Source: Arabidopsis thaliana (Eukaryota; Streptophyta; Magnoliopsida; Brassicales; Brassicaceae). Taken from it: 64,000 nt of DNA. Each line of letters starts with the position of its first letter. Position 1 is the stretch's first letter. The translations under genes and the position numbers were made by a program. Shown piece by piece: positions 33,948 through 46,180 of the stretch. Where the stretch lies: positions 26,105,835 to 26,169,834 of the forward strand of contig NC_003076.8 of NCBI RefSeq assembly GCF_000001735.4, given 5' to 3'. Under the pieces are notes generated by a model. That model was not told the DNA's origin and did not search any database. It worked only from the letters and a program-made list of their open reading frames with translations.

Positions 33948-33985
33948 GGACAAGCTAGGGTTAGTAGGACAAGCTAGGGTTAGGG
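33948..33985. repeat. tandem 19-bp telo-box repeat
   Basis: AGGACAAGCTAGGGTTAGT is followed at once by AGGACAAGCTAGGGTTAGGG. The core AGGGTTA equals the telo-box seen in plant promoters. Confidence 0.8.
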
Positions 33986-35379
33986 TTTTATATTTCTTTA
34001 AACTATATGATATGGGCATACTCTTAGCTTCATAAACATTGCCCTAATTTGGGAAACTGATGATGATTCACGTGCAATGAATAATTTTTTTTTTCTTTCC
34101 TGCTTTACATTTCAATTTTTACTTATTCTTAGATATGTAGTTAATTAGTCATGTCGTACCATGATTCAAAGAATTTTACGATTGTATGGAATTCTTAAAT
34201 ACGTAATTTGTTTTTCTTTATACGAAAGGAAAAATATTTTAGATTTGTATTTGGGTCTAGTGGGATGGTTTGTACCATCTTAGTTGAATTTGCTAATCTA
34301 ATACAAATTAATAGTTGGGAAAAAAAGGAAAAGTATTTTCTCTTTAGTTCATATGTAAAAGAAAAGGCAAAGGTTGAGAAAAGTTTAGAAGCTATAACTT
34401 TTAGCAACTTTTATTTCAGGGAAAATAAAAAATATATAATTTGGACAGTTGAATGACTGTGACGACTCATTATGACAAAGCCCAATGAAAGAATTATAAA
34501 AGTTTATTTGTTTTGTATTGTTGTCTTCACTTAGTCCTCTGTCCAACTCCAAATAGTTTCTTCATTTCAAAATTTTCACACAATCGTACACAGACATATA
34601 ATTATGTACGTATATATATATATATATATATCATTCCGTGAAGATTAATTTTGACTGTGTCTAGGATCCTAAAATTGAACACCATTAATATAATTAGTGA
34701 AAAGCTAAATAAATTTAAAAGTCTAGTATATGCAGTGATAAAATCATATTCACAAAGTTTTCAATGACAGATGATCTTTCACATTCACCAATTACATGAT
34801 GGTTATTACTAACATTATTTATTTTATTGATTATTGAGACATATAGAAAATAACTGAATACAACAAATGTTATGAGTTAAAATTGTAATTATTTTAAAGA
34901 AAATATATACCAACTAGCATTTGTTAATACATAATTTAAGTTTTTTTCTTACACAACTATTTCACAAGATTAGACCGACTTGTTTAATGATGTATAGAGA
35001 CTTTTTTTTAACCTTTTCAGATTAAAAATGTCTATTTAAAAAATGATACAAAAAGGGGAAATCTTCATAAATTATCTCCACGCACAATTATTTTATTTCA
35101 GGATCATCAAATTGCTAGTATGCCATGCGACAATGGTAGACCCAAATGATTAAATTTAATGAATATAGCATTGGCCCATTTTCTTCATAGTTACAGATCC
35201 TAGAGGTTTAGTGGACCTGGAGTCCAATCATTTTATTTATTTTTTGTTAAAAAGTTTTCAATAAAATATTGGGATTTTGGAGTTTTGTTGATAAAAGGTA
35301 TAAAACGCAAAAGCTCCATAAAGCACAACCTAGCTTTGGTCTCTTTACGTCAACTTTAAGTCAAAGACTTCTGTTCGTG

Positions 35380-35512
35380 GGCCCAATTCTAAGCCCATTA
35401 GTGCGATGCGCGCTTTATCTCACAACGGCACCGTTTGAATTAAAAAAGGTCAACTCTAACGCTCAACAGAACCGATACGGTTTTTTCCCGCTATATTTAT
35501 TTGGCGGGAACC
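35380..35512. promoter_or_regulatory. orphan promoter-like module with E2F, Myb-core and Site II motifs
   Basis: TGGGCCC and AGCCCATT (35380-35400), CAACGG and CCGTTTG back to back (35423-35437), and two opposed E2F-type sites, TTTTCCCGC (35483-35491) and GGCGGGAA (35503-35510). The only near gene, CYCD4;1, is read towards it and stops at 35758. Confidence 0.5.
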
Positions 35513-35757
35513 AATTAAAAAAAGCTCTGTTTTTCCTTTGTTTTATTTTCTTTCTCTTTTTTGCTATTTCCTGCCAACAAAAAATTCTTATAATTTTATT
35601 TGTTCAGTATTACCAAAGCTATAAACAAATCAAATATTGAAATTAATACACTTTTATTTATTTAAAAATTTTTGCTTTGATTTATTGTCCTCTTTTTTCA
35701 ACCTCTCATCAGACATCATACTGATTATAATAATGTAAGAAAAAAACAGTTTTTTTT

Positions 35758-37916
35758 TTAAGAAAGATGTGTATAAGAAGAAGAAGAATCATGGGTCTTA
35801 AAGCTGAAACAACAAGCCGATACTTCTAAAACCCCATTGGGTGTTTGTGAACATAAGTCTGAGCCATCACTCTCTATCATTTCCCCTATCTTCTTCACTC
35901 TCTCCTGCAATAAAAGGAACCACAAAGTTTAAAGCTTGACACTTTTGTTTTTGTCTCTTGAACACAAACACAAACACAACACACAAAGATCTCTTCAGCT
36001 TTTTCTGGTGTAGAAAAACAACTAATGGAAACCAGGCTGATGTTTTGGATTGCAAGATCAAATCAGAATCAAACATGTTTTTGTGGGGGCAGATTGGTTT
36101 TAGATGTGACTAGAGGCTGTGCAGTGAATGTGTGTGTGTGACAGAGAGAGTCACAAGACACATAGCTAGAGAATAATATAATTTAAAGTGGTCTTTGGTC
36201 TACTCTCCACTAGTTTTGGAAGTCAAAGGATTCAGACCCATTAACCGGTTTCTCTTTTTTTTTTTTTTTTTTTTTTTACTTTTTGGATTTATAATTACAC
36301 ATATTATGTGTATGCAATGAATAAGTTAGTGCACACACATATATACACATAAATGTGTCATCTTTAATGAGTTCAAACTTCTCCACAACTGGCATTTCCT
36401 TGAAATTGAACCACCAAAGGCTGCTTTATATGTGTGTGTGTGTTTGGTATTAAAAAACAATAGATTTATGAGTTTGAGATGTTTGGTGGATTGTTTTTTA
36501 CCTTTTGAAGTAGTGAGAAAAGAGGAGAGAAGGAAGAGTTGTCAAAGTGTACTCTCTGCAATTCTCCAGAAACAGAAAGTGCCACAGCAGCAGCAACTTC
36601 AGAAGGTCTAAACTCCAAAAAGTCAATACCTGCTCACTCGACACAACCACCATTTTAATCCAAAATCATAAAAAGCAAAAGTGAAAAAAACAACAAAACC
36701 CAAAAAAGCACAAAAACAAAAGTGGTCAAGAAAATAAAACATAAAGGAAAGACTTTTTTTTTCACCTTTGGTTGTGCTGGCTATCACTTGTAATGATCTA
36801 GATATCAATGTGTTGGATGGTTCTTGATCACATTTACTCATCTTTCTCAGGAAATATCTTATGTATGAGCATGGAGTTATTGCTCTCAATCTCCATTTCA
36901 ATTTGTTCAACACCAAAAGCTCCATTCTTTGGACTGATTTAGCCTCAAACACAAACTGAGGATCTCCAACCTGTTCCGAAATGTGATCAAACCGCAATCG
37001 ATTCAAGACATTGTCGGGTCGAATAGAACATCTCGACAATTTAACGAGTTTAGAGGAGAACCTGAAGATCTATCAACATTGGAACTTCAGTTTCTTCAAT
37101 TTTGGCTGCCAATGATAAACAAGCCACAGCCAACAACTGCAATATCCAACCTTTGCCACTCTACAAGAAGAATCACAAATCAAGAAGCGAAAAAATGAGA
37201 CTTTTTGATGATGAATGGCTAAAAACATTATCAATCTTTTAGTTTAACCAATGTGAACTTACAGGCAAATCATGAACCGATAAGAATCGATCCAAGTAGT
37301 TCATTGCTAAGCAAAAACACAATGGTCCAAACTGGTGTACTTCACAAGCCTGTTGTAATCAGAACAGAAGAAAAGATCAATTAGAGATCTAAAACTCTGA
37401 GACTGAAGTGAATCTATTGTCAATTGAAGTGTGAAAGATCGGAAATTGAGCATCAGATTTACAGATTTAAGACAAAACCTCTCTATCTGTTCTGCATAAG
37501 CCTCTGATCTAATAGACATAGCAACACACTCTTTATGTTCAGATCATTCATCAAAAGGATTGTGCTTTTCACAATTTGAGCTTATACAGATCATTCAAAA
37601 CCAATCAACATCCAAATTTCAAAACCAGAAATCAAAATCAAATAGAGAATCAGACCTTCCAAATCCAATTGAGGGCATCTCTTCTTCCAACATTCAAATC
37701 CAAATCTCCACTTCTAAGTCTCTTGATGTAATCATCACTTGGCAAATGCTGCTTCTCCTTCTCCACCATCTCCATGATAATCTCCTCACTCTCCGATTGA
37801 GAAAAACCCATCTGAGGAATCGAAATTTCAATCGGAGTTTCGTCAACAATCATGCCCTCATCATCAACGTTGCTCTCTGTACATAAAAGACTCAGTTCTA
37901 GATTCTCCTCTGCCAT
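35758..37916 (-). CDS. CYCD4;1: D-type cyclin (CYCD4;1)
   Basis: Six exons (minus, 5' to 3'): 37656-37916, 37263-37349, 37062-37160, 36766-36970, 36502-36629 and 35758-35904, giving 308 residues. The retinoblastoma-binding LxCxE motif is LLCTE at residues 10-14. The cyclin box begins around residue 70 (RDALNWIWK, then [20 protein letters not shown] and RFLSVHDLP), followed by [19 protein letters not shown] and a C-terminal cyclin fold ([20 protein letters not shown]). D-type cyclins activate CDKs (CDKA, and for CYCD4;1 also CDKB2) at G1/S. I recall a role for CYCD4 in stomatal lineage and lateral root pericycle. A TATA box lies at 38186-38192, so the 5' UTR is about 240 bp. Confidence 0.95.
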
Positions 37917-38185
37917 TACAACAGAGTGTTCATGTAAGAAAAATTGATCCTTTGTATTTGGTAATCGATCTAAAAGGAACTGTATCGTTAGATTGTCATC
38001 TAGAGATTGGGGAAGTGAAAGAAAGATTGGGTCTTTGATATTTCTGTATGCCCTCGTGGAGGAAGGGGTTTTTGTTTTGGGGTTGAGGGTAAAATTAAAG
38101 GGTGAAGCTTTTCTTTTTTTTATTGAGGAAGTTAAGAAATGTGGTTTTTAGGGTAAGATGGAGATTGTGTGAGAAGGAGAGAGGC

Positions 38186-38192
38186 TATATAT
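38186..38192 (-). promoter_or_regulatory. TATA box of CYCD4;1
   Basis: TATATAG on the minus strand, 270 bp upstream of the ATG. Confidence 0.5.
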
Positions 38193-40769
38193 AATGGTGA
38201 AGAAGATGAAAAATGTAAGATAAAATTTGAAGATTTTAGAAAGTGAATTGACTATCATGGTAACAAATGTGAGAAGTTGGAAAATTATGAAAATGTGGTA
38301 GGAAATTGAGGTGAGAATTGAAAAGTTAGTTGGTTTTATTCGTTGTATTTTAGTTTTTAGATGATGAATCGAGTGAATATCGTTGGTAGTTCGGTATCAG
38401 ATTTGCGCCATAAGTTTTTTGGAATTTGTATTTCGGTCTTGTATGCATAGTTAACAGTTAACATTTTTGTATATTCAATGGTAAAATATTGAATGTTGAA
38501 AGATTTAATCATAGTATATGTCTTTACATATTTTTTGATATTTCATAATTTTATTCCTTGTTTTAATAACAGTAAAATATATATAGTTTGACTAATAGTT
38601 TAAAACAGTATTGAATTCTATAAATCTTAGGAAATATTTTTTAACAAAATTGTTTGACTAAATAATGCAATTTGATATTATGATCGAAATATACGCTGAA
38701 TCATGATATTTTATTTTCAATATCCGACATTGAACAAAATAAAAATGACCCCAAAAAAACTAATGTAAATTCATGCCACAAATAAAAAGAAGTTTTGAAT
38801 GTAAAATTTGACTCAAAATCCATCTATAATGATATTTGAACCATTTGCTCTGGTAGATCTTTGACCACTGTTTTTTGATTCTAGGGTCACTTTTAGACAC
38901 AATAATTTCAATATCTATCATCATTGCATATACCTTTGAATGAAAAAGCAGACTGTATATTTGTATAAGAACTACGTCATATACTCATTTAAGTTCAAAA
39001 TATGGTCTCTGTTTGTTACACAATATGGTCTTTGTTTTTTACACATTATGGTCTTTCTTTAATATGGTTTTAGTTTACCCAAATATACTGTCTTCTGTTT
39101 TACCCAACTTATAAGATTTAACTATAAGGTTTTTAATATTTATAAAAGTATTTATTTTTGTTCTCTTGCAAGTTGAGGTCAATAACTAGTGCTCTATCAC
39201 CTCCAAAGATTCTACATTAGTATATTTGTAAGGAGATTAGTATTTTTTATTTATAAATAGTAATTAGTAATTTTCTACCACATGAAAATAAAGCTAGCTA
39301 CGCGACGAGTTGCTTGAAAACACCACACGAGAATTTCTTGCTTGAGGTTACATGGCAAATAGTCATCGAGCCACTGGTTTCAACTTTCAACTACTATATA
39401 GTCATGTTATGGAATGAAACATCAAACATTAGCTCATTGTCATTTTAGTTAACAAAGTCGTATTTTGTAGGAAGCAAATGAATTACACAAAATTCATTGC
39501 AATAATAAAGAAAATTTTTCCTTGAAAACGATTATCTTACTTTCAAAAATCAAATTTCATTCTATATTATATCTGTTATTCTTACAATTTTCATATTTTC
39601 TCGTTTCTTCATTATCAGTCGGAGTCTTAAAAAATTGTAAAGATAAACTCCTGTTCATACAATATATTCTTATCCAACTAAGTTTTAGAAATCACCGATG
39701 CGCACCAAAACACACAGCTTTTTGAAATTGTAAAGTAGAAACAAGTCTACAACTATACGACCGCAAAAAACCCTTTAACATAAATTAAAAAAAAAAAAAA
39801 CTATACGACCGCGAGCATGTTTGATCTTTCGGTTTGTAGAATTTTATAAGATATAAAAGAAATGTATTATATCATTTTACCAAGGTGCTCTTTTATTTTG
39901 TTGGTAGTGTAGTAGTAAGTATAGTAATAACGTGATTGTGACAATCACGTGTCAGCTAATAAACTTTGATGTTTTTACTGTCTTTAAATTTGATTATCTT
40001 TTCGAGCGGTGAGAAGAAACAAAAGTTTAAGTTAAAGCAAAAAAAAGAATGAAGCGTTTTTTTTTCCGAATTAAACTTAAAAGGCTCAACTATTTATAGA
40101 TTTTTATTATCTTTCATGCATGCAAATGTGAAATGCCAGACAAAAGTGGTCCAAGTACACTTTTGATGTTTTGCTACTCTTTGTGTGTTCTGAGATTCTA
40201 ACTTGTAAGTTTCTGCCTCTCTCTATATAACTTTTTTTTTTGGTATAGTGAATATATAATTCGTGTTTTATGCACGCCTATGTCAACTTAACAAACACTT
40301 TGCTCGAGTCACATGGCCTGATGGTTCAAATCCGAAGTTAGATGTTTTTTAAAAAAATTATAATGAAAACGTCGGCTGAATCCATCGGTTTGGTCCGACC
40401 TGTAAAGAATTTAAAATAAATCTAACTAATTAGTGAAGTCTAAAACGATTTAGGTGATCATCAGTTTTAGGGTTTCAAACCCCGATCAAATCCAAATCAA
40501 ATCTAAATCCAAATTTCAAACCCGAAAAACTGATTTTATATCCACAATTTATATATTACATATTCTAATTGTCAAAATATGCAGATTTTCAGATATTTAA
40601 AATTATTTAAATAAATTTAAATAAAAACTGTTCAAAAACTTTTAAATATTTTGTGTATTTTCGAGTGGTTTGAATAAGTTATCAGACTCTAAAATCTCCG
40701 AATACTAAATTCAAAAATCCAAAAATCCTCAATTCCCGAACAAGTACCTCATTTATTTGTGTGTTTATT

Positions 40770-41005
40770 GGTCTTAAACGATTAGGTACCGAGTTAGTTT
40801 AGCAATTTTAGTGTGTTCCAACGATCGTCTGTTCAGTTTTCTAGTGAATTTCGACTAAGTGTTAGTGATCAGATTTGTTGGTCATTTGTGTGAACTGGTA
40901 GCCATTTGTTCTTTTAACGATTCGGGACCAAGTTAGTAATTTTAGTGTTTCGACTAGCGATCGTTTGGTTAGAGCGATTAGATTTGTTAGTCATTTGTGT
41001 GTGAT
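40770..41005. repeat. diverged tandem duplication, about 130 bp per unit
   Basis: Unit 1 (from about 40770) and unit 2 (from about 40912) share in order: TTAACGATT, GAGTTAG or AAGTTAG, AATTTTAGTGT, CGATCGT and AGATTTGTTGGTCATTTGTG (AGATTTGTTAGTCATTTGTG in unit 2). Confidence 0.65.
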
Positions 41006-41046
41006 CATTTTGTTTCGACACACGCCCATCTACGCAGACTAGACAT

Positions 41047-41107
41047 ACACACATTCACCCTACACATACATCTACACACATTCACCCTACACATACATCT
41101 ACACACA
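41047..41107. repeat. 27-bp minisatellite, just over two copies
   Basis: ACACACATTCACCCTACACA followed by TACATCT, repeated head to tail. Confidence 0.8.
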
Positions 41108-41984
41108 TGTTACACACGTCCCCGCTATTTCATCCACACCCCTATACACACATCTATGATCTATACATGATCCATGTCATCAAAAAACAAAAAAAACATG
41201 TTACAATAGTTTATATACACAGAGTCTGGTTAACTTCAAAGGCTGGCCAAGCAGAAGATGGAAAACTCTGGACACAGCCCAATATGCTCTGTTTCCTTCA
41301 CTACCACTCTGCAAAATTAATCAAGATCAATTTTCATTACAATTCTTTAATCTTCCGCTGTCAACAATTTTGCTTCATGTATAATTAGTACGCTTACTAT
41401 AAAAATCCAAAAATCTTTTTAGACAAAACCTTTTATGTCTTTGCTTTTCACAAATATTAAAAAACCATTCAGTTTTCCTAGTACAGAACATATATAAAAC
41501 TCAGAATACCATACACATAATTGATCTCACAACATGATATATATAATTGAAGACACACATATATAACTAAAATAGTTTACTACACTAACTAAACAGAGTC
41601 ATGACAGCTAAAACAGAGCATCTTAATGTTTGTTGAACTCTATAAAACATGTATGGAAGATGACAAACACAGCAATTAACAGAGAAATCTTCTAATGGTA
41701 AAGGGAAAACTAGAGGAATTAATTATTAGAGCAGAGACTTTTACCTTTATATGCCTTCAAAAATTCGTTTCTCCCTCGGCTAATGAGCATTAAGTTCGAG
41801 TGAGAACGAGAACTCAAGTAGCAGAACAGAAGAGAACAGAACTAAAAGAACAAAAACAGAGTGTGTTCGACATTTGTAAGAATATAAACTGAATAAGAGA
41901 ATTCAGATTTCTGAACGAAGAAAGGAGTACTTATAGACTCATAATCTGAATTTCTTACAAAAAAAATATTACATCAAACGGTCG

Positions 41985-42045
41985 AAAAATGTTACCGTTT
42001 CACAACGTTCATAAAAAATGTTACCGTTTCACAACGTTCATATTT
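41985..42045. repeat. 29-bp tandem duplication
   Basis: AAAATGTTACCGTTTCACAA plus CGTTCAT occurs twice, 29 bp apart. Confidence 0.8.
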
Positions 42046-42711
42046 TCCTACTCTCAACTCTCAAGTCAAATCAATATAGGAAATCGTAATTACGCTCAAG
42101 ACTCTCAGGTAAAATATTATTTGTTTTTTTCATTTAACAGTTGTATTATATCTCTGTAATCTCATGAAAATTTGAATCGTCATCACGCATTTACTTGTCT
42201 TCCATTGATTTATGAGTCTTCTATAATGATCACTCTTGATGATTTAGGTTGTCTAAACTCCGATTTTTTTTTTTTTTTTTTTTTGTTTCAGCTACTTCTC
42301 CGATTTTTAATACGAGTTTCAATTATACATAATACTACTACTAGAAAGCAAATTCTTGAAAACAACTGAACTGAAACCAAACCGTTAACTTGACCACTCA
42401 TAAGCGAAATCATCTAAAACGCTACACTAAGCGTTTCATCAGTCTCGAGGAACTCACAAACCAAGCTAAGATATTGTTACTTTGTTTGAAATATAAAATT
42501 TTGAGAAGAAAAGAAGCAAAGATGAGGATAAATTACCAAACAAAAACAGAGTTGATACAGAGCAGCAGATAACACCAAAGCTGTGCACATAATCTGTCAT
42601 AAAAAAACAAACTTTTCTTTTCGACAAGTTTTACAGCAAAGGAGGTTGAACTCAGATTTTCGGTTACGGTTGCAGGTACATTACATAACCGTCTTTTCTT
42701 CCATTAGACCT

Positions 42712-44421
<1,710 letters not shown>

Positions 44422-45800
44422 TAGAGAAGAAGATCTCGCTTTTTTTTTCGATTTCACCGGAAAATTTTGAAATCGGAGGAAATTTCTGGAAGAAAAAAAG
44501 AAATTGAGAAGAAGAATAAAAAGCTTCAAAGCCGAGTCATAATGAGCTGTAAAAGGAAATTCTCTTCACTCGCGCGTGATTAACACACTCTGATAAACGA
44601 CGTCGTTAGTTGAAATAAGGATTAACAGCGTGAAACCCACGTTGAGTGTACGAGGCGCGTGGCTAGGTTTCGGTTTTTTTGATAAGAGCGAGTGAATGGA
44701 CGATAATAATTTAGTGCGTCAGCTTCCCCAACTAGTTGACACTGTTCAAGGTCAAATGTTAGAATACGGGCTTTTGATTAGGCTTTAGATGGGCTTTTTG
44801 AAGCCTGTTAAAGCTATTACCTTGCTGGCTAAGCATATGCGTTTTCGGCGTGACCTGGACACAACTAATGTGGTCGGAGAAAAGGCATATGAAGACAAGA
44901 AAAAGTTGTCCAAATTCTTTCTTTCGTTGATATTAATTTTTCTTTTGGTCAATACTCATATTCTTTAATTTCTTATATTGTTGATTAAAGAAAATTAATT
45001 ATTTTCATTTTCCAATACTTTAAATTTAAAAGACCGGATCAAATTAATTGAATTCGTTTTTTGTGGGTTTTTATTTGTTGATTCATTGTAAATTTCAATA
45101 AATGAGAATTGATGAAAATTATGCTATATTAATTTGATTAGTCAAATGAGATAATTGAGATCCGGCAGGACATTTGTTTGGCATGAAAAACAAAATAATA
45201 AAGAGTTGGTTAATCAAATGCGACCAAATCATTAGATCGAAAAATCTGAAGAAATCGATTACTCATGTTTTTAATACTGGAAAGTTGTTTAGATTATTTG
45301 GGTTAACAAAAATCTGTATACACTCGTAGTTCTTACTAATTTATAACAAAACCTAAATTCTCCAAAACTAATGTAATGCAAATTGATTCTCTGATAGACG
45401 CACCGTCACGCGCGCATAACGTTGCCGTTATGGGAGAAAGAAAGGGCGTATCTTCACTTGCCACGTCAGTTTTACGCTAAGCGTAATAAAAGTCGCCGTC
45501 ACCGTTAATTGACGTCTCCATCCAACGCCGCTCTTCTTCTCCGCTCTCACCGTATATATTTTTTTCCTATGGTGGCGCAATTTTTACTAAACTTACATAA
45601 AAAAAAAGGAAGATTAAATAAAAAAAGAGAAAGAAATATAAGAGCTTCCTCAATCGATCTTCCATTTTTCTTCTTCTTCATTGTGAAATTTGAGTCCAAT
45701 GACTGTCACTGGTCGAATTTTCCACCTGTAGTCAATTTGAAGAAATTTAACCAGTTTGTTCTACTGGAAAAATTTCTGGTTTCACACTTGTGTTGACTCT
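44422..45800. other. divergent promoter region between GRF8 and the unknown plus-strand gene
   Basis: GC-richer, ACGT-containing patches occur at both ends (44540-44720 and 45400-45540) with AT-rich DNA between, as expected for two promoters back to back. No further gene seen. Confidence 0.5.
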
Positions 45801-45852
45801 TTCACTGGAAAAAAAGAAACGAAAAAACTCCGAAGAGTCTTCTCTGGGCAGT

Positions 45853-46162
45853 GTAAGTAAGCTAATGCATTAACATTTTTTGGCATTGAGAAGTAGATCG
45901 ATTCTTCAATTTTGTGAGTTTCCGTTCACGATTTCGCTTTCTTTCATGTGAATTTCGTGAAAGAGAGAAAAAGTAATTCTCATCTTTCTTGCTACATTCT
46001 CTTTTTGCCGTTTTCACTAGAATTTCGCTTTTGTAGCCTTCGATTCGTTTGATTTCGTTTGATTTCGTTTCAGTTGCTATGTTTTAGGGATTTCATTATA
46101 GAACTGAGATTTGATTGTTGAATGTGAATGAAAATTTTGATAATTTTTCTTCTGAAATTTAG
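45853..46162 (+). other. 5' UTR intron of the unknown 19-exon gene
   Basis: Donor CAGT|GTAAGT at 45853 and acceptor AAATTTAG ending at 46162. The ATG follows at 46181. The T-rich interior fits a plant leader intron. Confidence 0.6.
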
Positions 46163-46180
46163 GTTAAAAGGTAAGGAGCA

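Larger units (their letters stand above)
31185..35379. other. long intergenic region between ATHB25 and CYCD4;1 3' ends
   Basis: No protein gene recognised. Noted parts: a TATA-like element near 32742 followed by CT-rich and GA-rich stretches (32770-32850), which could start a non-coding transcript; a duplicated 19-bp telo-box segment at 33948-33985; an (ATC)n microsatellite at 33736-33773; and a (TA)n run near 34613-34630. Confidence 0.45.
38200..42711. other. long intergenic region between CYCD4;1 and GRF8
   Basis: AT-rich. Local duplications: about 24-bp units of TATGGTCT.TGTTT at 38999-39075; a roughly 130-bp diverged tandem pair at 40770-41005; 27-bp units at 41047-41107; 29-bp units at 41985-42045. 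A possible small spliced minus-strand transcript starts near 41900. A 20-nt T run lies near 42265. No confident protein gene. Confidence 0.45.

Noticed and set aside
35269-35640. 123-codon plus-strand frame
   Set aside because: It crosses the promoter-like motif cluster, with composition and residues unlike any protein family. A chance frame.
36245-36285. Long T tract upstream of CYCD4;1 exon 6
   Set aside because: A homopolymer run in an intron; slippage explains it and it adds no feature.
44422-44529. N-terminal extension of GRF8 to the upstream ATG
   Set aside because: The added residues are hydrophobic/basic and unlike any 14-3-3. The family start is at 44421.
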